In this document: positions 52,531 to 64,000 of the stretch, piece by piece
Position numbering within the stretch: the stretch's first letter is position 1
How the letters are laid out: each line of letters opens with the position of its first letter
DNA from: Lasioglossum baleicum
Lineage: Eukaryota; Arthropoda; Insecta; Hymenoptera; Halictidae
Assembly: GCF_051020765.1 (NCBI RefSeq)
Contig: NC_134941.1
Location: 4,774,001-4,838,000, forward strand
Direction of reading: 5' to 3'
Length of the DNA: 64,000 nucleotides
Position numbers and translations under genes: made by a program
Notes under the pieces: generated by a model
Told to the model about the DNA's origin: nothing
The model's database searches: none
Seen by the model: the letters and a program-made list of their open reading frames with translations, nothing else

Positions 52531-53339
52531 TAGCTTTTGGTAACTATTATACGCTATTCTATTCGTATCGAGTTTCGACGTGCTGAATGGGAATAATGTT
52601 CTGTTCGGGTGGGGCCAAAGTGATCTTAAAGTCAATTTAATTTTTATAAATGGAACCGTATATTTTTGCCGTGTAGCCTGATAGTGTCTTGTGTGAAGAG
52701 ATAGTTAAGCACGACACAAGGTTATCCAAGGTCATAATAATTAAATAACAAACGAAAATAACGTTATTAAAACAAATGCTCAAAATTATTGCCCTCCGTT
52801 TGTTGATGTTTCCAAGAAATATTTTATAATTAATATCAACATTGGTGCATCATCTTCAAACGTGTAATCACGACGCTTACAACTTTCTTTTATAGTCTTC
52901 TCCATTTAATTTGGAACCGTTCGAATACTTTCGTGGTTCACTGTATGTTTAGTATCAGATTTGATGTTGGTATGGAACACATCGATAGTCCTGATAAACG
53001 GAGTCTCACAGCATTCAAAACAACATATTTCAGGTGGCCATGCCAGACGAGCCTGTACACACAGTTTAATGAAGCGACATGGACGTTCTCGGTTATCTGA
53101 TAGAATCCCCTGGTTCCTGTATTCAACACAGTTCCAGTATAAAACGGTCCAGTTACACAGTAACTCGGATTTAGAAAAAGAGCACAAGACGAGGTGCCTT
53201 TTTGGCGGAGGGCTCGGAAGAGGGATGGGGTCCTGTGAGTAACATTTAGGGCATCGCTTCCAGGTCAAAGACAATGGAAAAACATTCTCCAGAGATTTAA
53301 TCGGTCGCCTTCGAACCGGTCTGCGATCGGCCACGAAGC

Positions 53340-54060
53340 GACCGATGATTTAGTTCGAAGTCGAACTGACCATTCGACGGATTCCCGGATGTACCGGCCC
53401 GGGAACCTCGGCGAAACCTCGAGAGGAAAATGTGACGATCAGCGCCATGCTTTTTTGGCTTATCGCCAGATATTCGTACGAACCTTGTACGATCGCAGCA
53501 CCGAGCAACTCTGTGGATTCTTCTGTGAAGGCGGGCGCGAGTCCCTCAGGTGCTTCGTGGACGATATCGAGATTCTATCTAGAGCTCCGTCTTTTTCAGT
53601 CTTTGCCCCCTTCCTTCGATACGCCGCGCCGCCGCCACCCCGCCGCCACCCCGCCGCCACCCCGCCGCCACCCCGCCGCCACCCCGCCGTTGCCTTTCTC
53701 TTATCTTTCCGTCTGTGCCCCGGCTTAATCGTCTCCCTGGAAATCCTGCCAACTTCCCGAGAACGTGTAAGTATTTCTTATTCTTCGAGGTTTATTCTGT
53801 TAATCACTTTTGTTTCCATTTCTTTCAGTTGTTCCGCGGCCGTTTCTTTTTTCGGCGCGCGTCGTTACAGAGTTCGAGGGAGTTACCATTCCGTGGGCTA
53901 CAAAGAGCCCCTTTCATAAAGAGAAAGCCAGGGAAAAAGGGTTGAGTATACCTACAGAGTTCCATGCCGGTAAGAATTGCAGGGACAAACAGAACAATGC
54001 CGTTACGGTAATTAATTTCGCCTTAACTCCGAGCCCGGTTGGGGAAAGGAGATGATACGG
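53340..54060. promoter_or_regulatory. GC-rich block around a minisatellite, candidate regulatory sequence
   Basis: Frames are open on both strands (53389-53919 +, 176 residues; 53460-53660 -). The proline/arginine-rich middle of the + frame is simply the translated minisatellite, and the rest shows no domain. A genuine exon cannot be excluded, but there is no splice or homology support. Confidence 0.25.
53631..53689 (+). repeat. 11-bp GC-rich minisatellite, five perfect units
   Basis: The unit GCCGCCACCCC repeats five times without error and ends in a partial unit. Eleven is not a multiple of three, so the frame rotates and the peptide period is 11 residues (three DNA units). The perfection of the units indicates recent expansion. 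Confidence 0.95.
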
Positions 54061-54456
54061 GAATTAATCTCCGTGGTCACTGAAGTCATATACCGCACTT
54101 TCTTCTGACTAAATTTGTCCGGCAAATGTTTACGGGGAAATTAATTGTTTCCTGAGTTGTGTGTCGATTAAGGTTATGATAAAAACGGAACGCCTGCGAG
54201 ACATCACCGTACATCCAGTTTGATGTATTAGGCTGTTGCATGGGAAATGTACGATTTCAGAATGAAAATATTCTGAAGCGTTTTAATTCAGAAATAGTGT
54301 TGTAATCTACATAAGGTACAAAGCTAATTTTTAACGCCCTATCTTCAGTCTTTATTTACATATTTAATTGCACTTTTCAGCAAAACTTATTTCAACATCA
54401 ATTCAATTCTTTCACTCTATTGTGTCACAATATTAGTATAAACTGTATTGTATTTA

Positions 54457-57378
54457 CAGTGGTTGATCAAAATATTATATGAACTGTAATGTAATGGAAA
54501 AATTTCATAGAGATAGCTCCTATGAATATTATTATTTATTTTAAATCTCCTTAACAACAATTCTTTTCTAGTTCGGTACAAAATAACTGCAACATTTAAA
54601 TTCAATTAATTGGAGCAGTAAAAAGAGGTATAGGATTTATATTCAATGTAAAAGTTTGTCAACATGAATGTTAATTAGTCATAAACATTCCCCGTTTGAA
54701 CCACGTGTTATTTTAAATTGCATTTTATTGGTTCACTCAAGTTCGCTCTGCTCCAACGGTCAGTATCGGCAATTTTTTGTTAATTGTTGTACTGATGCAA
54801 CAGAAGTACGAAACAGATAATTGGAAATAATACAAACATTTAAAACACGCTGAAAGCTGCATGGAATAACAATTTGTTTTTATACCGTTCCGAATTAAAG
54901 AAATCATATAATGGATAAAATAAATTCTCCGTCGACCAGTTTTTGCAGAAATGAAATTAAGATAGACAGATATGTGACGGTGAAATAATGAAAATTAAAT
55001 AGGAACATTAAAATATTGCAATTTGTGTGAACACCTGCTCAATCATTCAATAATATTAATTTTACCAAATGGGACATTTCCTGAGAGAGAACATCAATTA
55101 AGAAGTCAGATGAATGTGCGGGTAAACACGATGGCGGCATAATATTCAATTCAGAAAGGATGCTTCAATGAATGTATAATTAGCTGAATCATTAAAGGAT
55201 TGGCACGGCTGGGAGTGAAGTCAACGGAACAAAATTAAATTAATACACACACACAACTGTATGCAAACGATTTCATTCGAGGATATTAGGATTTATGTCC
55301 TGTTATCCCGTTATAGCGTTAATTCGTTAATATTAAGAATTGTTTACTCCGCGAATTCGCGTGACCAAATTACTGAACAGTGTTGGATGATTTTTTGAAG
55401 AAAAGACAGAGGAATTAAAGCAAATAAGGAAATACAAAAATTGAAAATTATGGGAGAATTTTCGATGTGTGTGGCACGTCACTTGCAACTTTTGCAAAAC
55501 CTTTCGATGTGCGTGACACGCTATTCCAACGCAAGGGGTCAAACAGAAACTTTTGGTACAACCTAATATAAAACAATCTATTAGTGGTTCTCTCAGCGTT
55601 TTTCATATTAAATTTCGATGTTGTCAAAACTGCGAGTGGAACATTATGGATTTACGTGGAGATATTTTAAATTCGATTGATTAATTCTCGGAAAGCATCC
55701 ATTTCTAGATTAGTACGCCCTATATCTACATATATTGGAAAATGTCGGCCCAATGGACTCAGGAGTAGAGTCACCAATGGAAATCCCGGAGGAGACTTCG
55801 CGGAAATGACACTTTGCATTCCCGAATTCTCCAAGCTGTGTTGCATGTTAACTGTCATTCTTCGATCTATTTACTCCCGTGAGTATTGCGTTTCTAGTAC
55901 GTTAGACTCGAAATAGTATTGCTAATCTGTTGCGATTATGTTCCATAATAAATGTTCATTCCGGAATTGGATCTCTTAATGGCTTCATGATATATGTAAC
56001 CATAATTCATTATCATTCGACGTGAAATTGTTAGTCCTAGAAAAGGGAAGATTCACTATGTTGACTCTTACGAAATATCTTATGAGATAATGAGAACACT
56101 CAAGTCAAAAATATTGTAACAGTATTTCACGTACCCATTTTCTGTCACAAAAACATAAAAGTTTCTCGATTAAAAAATTAACAATAGATGACTAAAAATG
56201 TCGATGTTTTTCAAAAATACCTAGTAAACGTGTCATTTTGCTAAACAATTCTACGCGCAACCATTCAATTCAACCGTTTTTTAAAAAATACGAATGTCGG
56301 CTGTAACAAGTACTAGTTTTGCTTGTCTATTTCAAAAGAAATATTTTATTTTTTGTATTTGAATAAAAATCGAGAGAAATATTTCCGGTACAGCAAACGC
56401 CGTTTCAATAAATCTGCCTCTGTATCTCCACCATGTCTCGGAGCTCTTCGGTAAAAGTTGCAAAAATACCAGTCGAAGTTACGTAGTTTTAAGTGGTAAT
56501 AACAAAATTTTCAATAAACCACTTTTTTGCAACTTAGCAACGCGGTTTTCTGAAAGTTAATATTGTAAAAATAGTATTAACTTGAGGTAAGCTATATGTT
56601 TCAGTATAATTGTTGTAGAAGCCTATTACGTTATACCTACTATATTACACAATACCTTAAATAATCAGAACAAGATTTTCCTTCGACATTGGATCCCAAT
56701 ATTCTATTTCTTATAAAGTTTTCATTTAAAACGGCTTAAACAACTCATTTATGTAAAGAGTTTGTAATCTTCGTGGCTTCCCTGACCACATTTTGAATAA
56801 TTACGGTCGGTTCGCAGGTTTTATGGACTTACAGGTTATTAAAGTGTATGAAGTATTATAATACAAAAGATTTTAATCAAGATTAACAGAATCGTTATTA
56901 GACTTTTAATTAATTAAACTTATTTGAAGTTTAGCAACAAATGGGACTAATATTCTACTTGTAATAATATATCGTTATGTTTTCAACGGTCTGCCATCAT
57001 TTCATATTATTTGTGAGTGACGAAACTATTGCAATAAAAAGAGGCAGCTTCACTTTCAAGTAATTTGTGTAAAGCAATAAAAAGCAACTATACAAATAAA
57101 GTTTGTCAATTAATAATGGTTTTGATGAATCTTTACATTGTATATGATGTTTATACCTTTTTACTGCTGCAATTAGTGAAATTTAAATATTGAATTGAGC
57201 TACTTTTGTGCTGAAGTAGAAAAAAATAATAATCATTACTATAATTCTCATTACTATAAGGAAATATATTATAATATTTTACACACACACACACACTATT
57301 ATATTACAATAATATTCATATGAGCTATCTCTGTGAAATTTTTCCATCTGTTCATAATAATATTTTGATCACCGACTG
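54457..57378. mobile_element. pair of inward-facing Tc1-like ends bounding 2.9 kb
   Basis: The left end CAGTGGTTGATCAAAATATT (54457-54476) and the reverse complement of the right end, CAGTCGGTGATCAAAATATT (57378 back to 57359), match. The similarity continues through TGGAAAAATTTCA, AGAGATAGCTC and ATGAATATTATT, to roughly 54535 and 57308. Both outer ends are CAGT/ACTG directly flanked by TA, as in Tc1 elements. The 2.9 kb between them shows no transposase and no long open frame. It is either one large, decayed or captured non-autonomous element, or two separate fragments that happen to face each other. Confidence 0.65.
57281..57296 (+). repeat. AC microsatellite
   Basis: Eight AC units, just inside the right terminal repeat of the 54457-57378 pair. 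Confidence 0.9.
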
Positions 57379-58574
57379 TAAATATAATATGTATAGTTTG
57401 ATTGACCAATCGAATGAAAGAATTATTCGTTGGATTAAGAAGAAAATGGGTATTGTCTGAAAGGTGACAGGAAGTTAATTTTTAAAGTCGAGTACCTTTG
57501 TGAAGCTGTAGTCAAAGGAAGCCGAACATTCAATTCGCATTCTATCATTTTGATTGCCGGGCAATTCGAATTCGAAATGTTTAAAACCGTATTGCGGTTT
57601 CCAAATAACAGTCATCTATATGCTTCCGGCCATTTAGGTTCACAAAGCAGCGTGCTGGGAAATCTTCCGTGGACGTAACCTATTTCGAATTCTCTGCCTT
57701 CGGAAAAGGAAGAGCGCGTTTACATTTTCTGTTCCTCATCGTTCCTGCTCTTCCTTTCCCAGCTCATTCTTCGCTAACTTTACGACTCTCGCGAGCACTT
57801 TAAAATGAAGAAACAAAAGCACTTTTTGCCGGGGTCGGCAAAAATGCGTGTACAAAAAGACTGCAACGAGTATATGTATATTCCAGATTGTAAGAACCAA
57901 GTAGAATGAGAATTAGAAGAGAAATAGAGAAAAGAAGAATCCCGCATTCAGGCCTTGATATTGTTGACTGAACACAGATGGCATGAATATAATACACCTT
58001 TTATTTGTTGCGGATATCTGTGTACTTTCCAGAATAAATTCCTAATGGTTGATGATTAAAGGAAACTTGTTTTCTTGAAGCACGTTTCCAAGATATTTGA
58101 AATACTGTAGAAATATTATGAACGTTTACTTGAATATTTTTCTATATTGTATTTGGAACAATGAAATGCATGGGAGACGGTTAAAGTTTTTCCTGCAAGA
58201 AAACAAGAAACGTGGAATAGAACTGCAAACAAATAGCATGAGGTCCTGGCACAGAATTATGTGGAAGTTTTATGATTTTTACTTTTAAGTTTTCTAACTT
58301 CTGACAAATTCGTTACTGCGTTAGCAGCTTCTGATGAGAAAAGTGACTACAGATGTGTGAAATAAGGAAATACGAAAAAGTCTTGAGTAATTAACTCGAA
58401 GTGGTTTTCTATAAATATAAAGCAAGAAAAACGAAATAAATTGGGGTCAATGTATTTTGTGTATTGTTTTACGGCCATTTAATTGATAGTATAAGTATAT
58501 ACCAAAACTGAATTTTAATTCTTTTCACGATTTTCTTACATCTTTCAATGCCTGTTGTTTCTTCCCGCAACAAC
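57379..58574. other. unannotated intronic sequence
   Basis: A slightly GC-richer patch lies at 57530-57800; the remainder is AT-rich. No supported gene. Confidence 0.5.
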
Positions 58575-58850
58575 CGATTTCGATGAAACTTTCACAGTGC
58601 ATATAATTGACACAGACCTACAAAACTTACTTTTTAAATTTTCAATATAGGCCCATATAAAAAAGTTTAAAAATGTAACTTTTAGTATTTTTTCTACAAT
58701 TCCGATCAATTGCTATTTTTGAGAAAAAATTTCACATCCGATAGTAAACTAATTGCTCTAGCTTCCCAAAAATGTTAAAATAGTATAGTACAATATTAAA
58801 AAAGTTATTGTCTTGTTTAGAGCGTCCGAATTAATATTCGAGTAACTGTA
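58575..58850 (-). mobile_element. degenerate DNA-element fragment with one possible terminus
   Basis: The segment runs from CGATTTCGATGAAACTTTCAC to AGTAACTGTA at 58850. Read in reverse, the end begins TACAGTTACTCG, a Tc1/mariner-like terminus, followed by AATAACTTTTTTAATATTG, as in the 14931 element. It shares blocks with 39382-39510. No matching opposite end was found, so it is probably truncated. Confidence 0.5.
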
Positions 58851-61479
58851 TATTCTACTAGACTAGACTGTGCTCGTTACAGAAGAATTCGTTATAAATG
58901 CATGGGAGAGCATAACGCAGCGGTGTATCGTGTCAACCAAGTTGCGGCGCGTAGATTGACAAGCAACAACGATTACGTATGAAAAGTGCAAAGTGCTACT
59001 TTTAGATTATTCTAGAACTGCATTTCCGCGTACATGTTTGTGCTAATTTATTCAGGGCGTGTTCTAACATTCTACATATAAGTGTTATGGAATACACGTT
59101 GGTGTCGCGTGGGATCTCGGCTCTATGCGATCATTCATCCGTTTGTCAGCAGAAACGTGCGAGTCAAACGACAAAGGTCGCATTAGCTGAATACAAGGGA
59201 CTTAACTCTTTACGTTCGGTATGATGTAACTCGAGCGTGCACTGTTCGGATAATTGTTACCCGAACATATTCTGAAATATATTCGACGGAAGTTAACGTT
59301 TCACTAACAGGGACAATGATCTGAGAGCTAATTATCGAATTAAATTAATTTATACGTTTCCAGAGCAAGAGATATAAACAAAGACAATGGCTTAGTTTTG
59401 TGTTAAATTAAGTCAGAACGACACATACAAGTCAAAGGAGTTTTAAACGATGAGTCTCGCGTGACTAAAGCCACATACTTTGTTTGATAAATATTAATTA
59501 ATTTGGTTATTATTCACTTAGTTAGCATACTCGAATTTAATGACACGTCATATGGGAAACTTCGTGAAACATTATTAATTTTTTATAAAATTGGTCTGTT
59601 GGAGGCATTGATTCATTTATAAATGGATCTCATATTAATTTTTTTAATCACCTCTTTTTAAACACCTACGATGATAATAACTTTCATTAGGAATTGAGTG
59701 ACTATAATTACTAAAGTTCATTCAAGGTCACAGACTATTAAAGTATAAGTGTTCACAGTAAATCTATACATACTGTCCCTTTTCTCTTTTTGTCTTTGTC
59801 ACGTACCCAGTATTTTTTATTCATGCTAGTTATGGTTAACTTTGAGATAGCTAACAGAAAGTTCTAGCTAAGTATTGCATATACATAGTGTATTATATAC
59901 CACTATTAACTTATAAGTGTTTCAGTAAGTCTATGCATACTATACATAATGCAAATGCAGGGTTAAGATCCTTTAGTGCCTTCAGAAGCTTTAGGAGACT
60001 AACAGAACTAGAGAAGACGCCATGATTGTGATAGTTAAGACAAGACTGGCCGATCGATCAAAAGCTTAAGTCTAGAATCCAGCCCCAAATTCCACTAATA
60101 GGAGATTAGAATATGTTGAAAACGTCTAGCCATGTAATACTTGTATATGAAGAAAGTTTATACACTTTCCGTGACATATAACCCTAACCCTTATTGTACA
60201 ATTTTCTTCGTAGCTACAATAATTAGAACTACGTTATATAATTTGAGTAATTGCCTGAAGGAAAAGGAAAATTTGTATTCATTCTATACCTTCGTTTACT
60301 TTAATTAACTGTGTTGATTGCTATTGAATGTGCATCGATATTACTAACTGAAAACTTTAATAAACAATTCCGGAACGGTACAGGAATTGTTACACTCTTA
60401 GAATCCATTTTGAAAGCACAGTTCAGGATTAACGAAGATGGTCGAGCATAAAATTTTTGTGTTATCTACGAGAGTGTAAAAGACGAAATATAAAATGTGA
60501 TTTTTAAAGATATTGTTCTTTAAACATAGATAAGAACGTGATGATTTTCATAAATTCATATAATTGTTTGACGGTAGTATTATATAGTATTATATGGAAA
60601 AAGGCGACTCTGCTTCCAAAACCAAAGGAATGTCTCCTCGGATCTTGAACGCACGAAAGATGTCGAAAACTTATTGACTTCTCTATGCGACTGCATCCTT
60701 TCCCTCAAGCAGAGATTCCTTCGGAAAGATTCTCTCGCATTTTGGAATTGTAAAAAGCATCGAAAAGGGGTCGTGCGAGACCAGCTGAAGGAACTTTCAG
60801 AGCAAAATTCCAGCACTGTCACTGAGTGTGTGAGTAACTCCTACGGTATATGGCGCTCTGAGAGCATTACTTCAAAGACGATAATTTTCATCCACAGTTC
60901 ATTCGCTACTGAAAAATTATATGCCAATCCAATTACTTAGATGACTGTATATCGCGGATCTTTCTGAGATTATGGAAGTCATAGATTTATAAAATACAAG
61001 AACAAAATATATTAAATAAATTTATGTGAAGTTTTCTATTTAGGAACATTTCATTAGAATTATTGAAGAAGAAGACTGAATGAACTCTGAAAAATCTCTC
61101 AAAAAATAATTTGCATTGCTTCCGAATCAATGTGAAAAGGTTAGGCTGCTGTTACATATAATTTATGATGCAAAGTGAAAAATAATCAAGTTCTTATTAA
61201 CATAGGATCAAATTATAATTTCGTTGTTATTTATATGCGATAAACTGAACAGATAAAATATGTCTATCGTATATATCGTTAACTTGCTTTTGGAGACGAC
61301 TGAATCTGAGAAAATTGTCAACAGAAGTCGAGGTTTGCACGGAGATTCACAGTGAAATTAGAAGAAACTTTCCGAGCACAGGGGAACCGTTTCGAAATCG
61401 TCAGAATGGAAAGCATACTGTGGATATGAGCATTACTTTCAATTTCCGCGGTCCGTATTTTCCCGGATCGCGGTATTTC
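58851..61479. other. unannotated intronic sequence
   Basis: AT-rich apart from a mixed patch at 58910-59240. The frame 60674-60940 matches no family. TTCATTAGAATTATTGAAGAAG near 61047 resembles the upstream block of the dispersed repeat but lacks the core. Confidence 0.5.
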
Positions 61480-62360
61480 AATCCAGCGGCAGCAGAAAGC
61501 TAAAAGTTAGAATCTCGCCGTAGAATCTTCCTCGCAGCGATCGATAAACCCATTAAACGTATTTTCCTCTTGTCACGATATTTCTTCCATTTCATAAAAA
61601 CAATTCGCGTGGTGGTCGGAACAAGGGGATGTAGCAGATACTCCCCTATCTCTACCCCCTCCCGGTGGTTTTCAGGATCTCTGAGGTTTTTTCGCGAATG
61701 GTTTTTCCACGCGGTGGAAAATGACGCCGGACAAGGGGCGGCGCGTATGTGCACAAGGCAACGTATAATTTTCCAGTATCCAGGGGCCAGTGACACAGAC
61801 GCGACGGCACCGAGTCTTCCGGTCTTGGTATCGATTAAATATAGACCGAATTCGCGATGCTGTGTGCCGGTTCGGTTTGCCAATAATTTCGCCGGCGCAC
61901 CGGCGCGGCGGGCGCGCTTGGATCCTCATGTTAAGTGGAGCATCGCTCAAACTCGAATACGGGGCCGCCGATAAAGATAAGACATTTAAGGAACGTCGTG
62001 ATAAGTTGTTTTCAAGTCGATATCGACGAATTTCCGGCTCAACTCAGATTTCCGCGCGGAAGCGAATGGAGCCGCGTTGAATTTCCTGAGGGAGGGGGGA
62101 ACACTCGATTTTTATTGGCCAGAAAAGGAAAATAGAGTCGCGCCGAGATACACGTACGATACCCAGGGCCAAGGTATTACAAGTTTGTCTTCCTTTGCGG
62201 CGAACAGAAGGAAGCAATCGTGCTTTATCGGTAAATACGTATGTATCTACATATGATAACGGAATTTATGGAGTCGATGCGAACGAATGGGCTCCCGGGG
62301 ATTTTCGCGGGCGGAGCGTGTTGGTATAGTTAAATTTTGCGGGATTGAACTCGTTCGTTC
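61480..62360. promoter_or_regulatory. CpG-rich block, candidate regulatory sequence
   Basis: GC-rich with frames open on both strands over the same bases (61500-61883 -, 61570-61974 +), as expected by chance. Contains a hairpin at 61703-61721. No splice-supported exon and no recognised domain. Confidence 0.25.
61703..61721. other. 8-bp stem hairpin
   Basis: TTTTCCAC, loop GCG, then GTGGAAAA. The pairing is perfect. Confidence 0.7.
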
Positions 62361-64000
62361 TGAAATTGATTGTTGTAAAGGGGCCTAATAAAATGGACCC
62401 CGGATCTGTATGCAAACTAAAACTTTTCAAACATATATTACATCACACAGCTCCTTATATAATAATCAAATTATTAAATAATTATATAATTAATTACCCT
62501 GATTTAATTCATTTACATTCCTAGAAGCTAGTATATCATCAACACAAATAACCATATATACTCTCTTTTCACCCTTTCGAAAACGTAAACACGCGGATCA
62601 GCTTCTGCACAATGTACACCCTTGGCTGTGACATAGCAGTTGTATGTATATATTTTCTTATACCATTCACGGCATGAACTGTGCTTTATTTGCACAGATC
62701 TTTACTCTTCAGATGTACAGGCCAAACAATGCATTAAATGTACGGGATGTTGCCGGTGGATATGTCCTACATTTTGTACGTGAGAAAAGACAGAAAAAAA
62801 ATGAACAAACATATGAATCTCATACTAGGAGCCCATTTTTAAAATCCGTGTCTTGTTACCACTTTCGTTTTTATTTCATTATTAAGAAGCCGAATAATTT
62901 TTACTGTTTTCAACAGGTTTCGATAAGAATACATATCGTACCTTTGAAACATGTAGTAATTTGTAATAAAAATGTTCTTAATCGAGAGTTATAAGTTTTT
63001 TAAAAAAATGGATCTCGTAGTGGGCTACTTAACCTTAATTCGTGATAAGGAAATTGTTAGGAGAACGTTATGAACATGTTTTGTTTGATGAATAATAAAA
63101 TAAGGAACAAATTTGTTTTCGTGCTTGTCTCCACAACGTTTACAAGCTTTGGTGTTGCTAAATTTCTTGACTCCGGTGAAGGAAACAATTTAATGAGCTA
63201 ATGTAGTAATTGTTGTTATCCTCAGGCATTCCTAGGAAGTGAAATTGCAACGAATTGAAATTTTATAGGATGAACGCCGATGAAAGTTTTGTATGGCCAT
63301 ACTCTAGCTACCAAACCAAGCCAAATTTTCGCAATTTAGAAGGACACTTTCCATGTTGATCAAAATATAGATGTTACATAGATGTTGGACAAACTTGCAA
63401 CGTAATTACGTTAACTTACATCGTTATTCGCTGACTTTCCTAAGATTCGCAAATTTGTGTACTTCATCGTACATGTGACGGTAATGAGGGTAAAATATTC
63501 GATACGCACATTACTCGTAACATGCTACAAACTATAAATTCTTGTGAGTAACAGGCACTATGTGTTAGTAGGACTGCGACATATTTTTCATCTATGCTAC
63601 CAATTTTACGTAATTATAATTACATGTAATATTTATTCTGAAGCCACAAATTTCTATTTTATCTCTAAGATTTTTACGAACTAAAGATTCAACGTGACTG
63701 TTGCAAAAGACAGGAGCAATTTTTACTGTTTTTTGAATTTTGACTACTCATTCTTGTCGTAATATTGTCAATTAACATCTAAATATTGTCCAAACTAGTT
63801 TTTGTAAAATCTTTTTCGTTCATTTCGGTATTTAGAACAGAATCTTGTATTAAAACATTTTTGCACATATATTATATGTAGAATACACATATGATATAAA
63901 ATTTCTTGATAACCGAGTTTTATAATTATCAAAAGACCTGAAATTTTCTGTAAACTGCAATACGTAAAAATACTTATACAGAAGGTTCCCACGAATGAAG
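62361..64000. other. AT-rich intronic sequence at the right edge
   Basis: The frame 62644-62994 starts at a real ATG and runs 116 residues, but has no domain or splice context and lies in AT-rich sequence. No Dpr exon is seen before the window ends. Confidence 0.5.

Larger units (their letters stand above)
48799..53339. other. AT-rich intronic sequence
   Basis: No exon recognised. Holds dispersed-repeat copies 7 and 8 (listed separately) and a C11 run. ACCACGCTTTTTAATATTAAG at 50958 resembles the arm of the 35376 element but has no partner. The 142-residue reverse frame 52906-53334 has no recognisable domain. Confidence 0.5.

Noticed and set aside
52906..53334. 142-residue cysteine-containing reverse frame
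   Set aside because: Considered as a transposon remnant or zinc-finger exon, but cysteine spacing is irregular and no motif is recognisable.
53389..53919. 176-residue proline/arginine-rich frame
   Set aside because: The repetitive middle is the translated 11-bp minisatellite; the rest matches nothing and the other strand is also open.
61570..61974. 134-residue frame in a CpG-rich block
   Set aside because: The opposite strand is open across the same bases and no domain is visible.
1..64000. CRISPR arrays, operons, rRNA genes or bacterial mobile systems
   Set aside because: The sequence is animal intronic DNA; no regularly spaced direct repeats with unique spacers or bacterial-type gene packing were seen.

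Overview
The window is almost entirely non-coding DNA from an insect nuclear genome. The only segment I can defend as protein-coding is one internal exon, 6206-6369 on the + strand. It encodes the start of the first immunoglobulin domain of a Dpr-family (defective proboscis extension response) neuronal cell-surface receptor. Dpr proteins are known from arthropods, and their genes typically have very long introns. The AT-rich background broken by CpG-rich stretches, together with Tc1/mariner-type inverted-repeat elements, fits a hymenopteran (bee, ant or wasp), but that placement is inference.

Layout. 1-1750 is CpG-rich, carries a tandem duplication near its start and may be a 5' untranslated or promoter region; 1751-6205 is AT-rich. 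The dpr exon follows, with a good acceptor and a GTGAGT donor. From 6370 to 64000 I see no further exon of the gene, so this stretch is most simply its downstream intron, possibly more than 57 kb long. Blocks richer in C, G and CpG (for example 25300-25920, 41560-42440, 43440-43700, 46170-46900, 48200-48720, 53340-54060 and 61480-62360) interrupt the AT-rich sequence. They produce long chance open frames on both strands and are candidate enhancers at most.

Mobile and repeated DNA explains much of the structure. There is an 853-bp TA-flanked element with long terminal inverted repeats at 14931-15783, a compact 80-bp mariner-type hairpin element at 32465-32544, a pair of inward-facing Tc1-like ends 2.9 kb apart (54457-57378), two degenerate related copies at 39382-39510 and 58575-58850, and small inverted-repeat elements at 16699-16855 and 35376-35497. 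Local duplications lie at 146-330, 16381-16640, 35046-35686 and 39702-40114, and an 11-bp GC-rich minisatellite at 53631-53689.

The most interesting unexplained signal is a short dispersed family built on ATCCGCAGTCTACTRAT. I find eight copies, all on the + strand, the sense of the dpr exon; three lie within about 1 kb of that exon. No CRISPR array, operon, rRNA, tRNA or recognisable transposase gene was seen.
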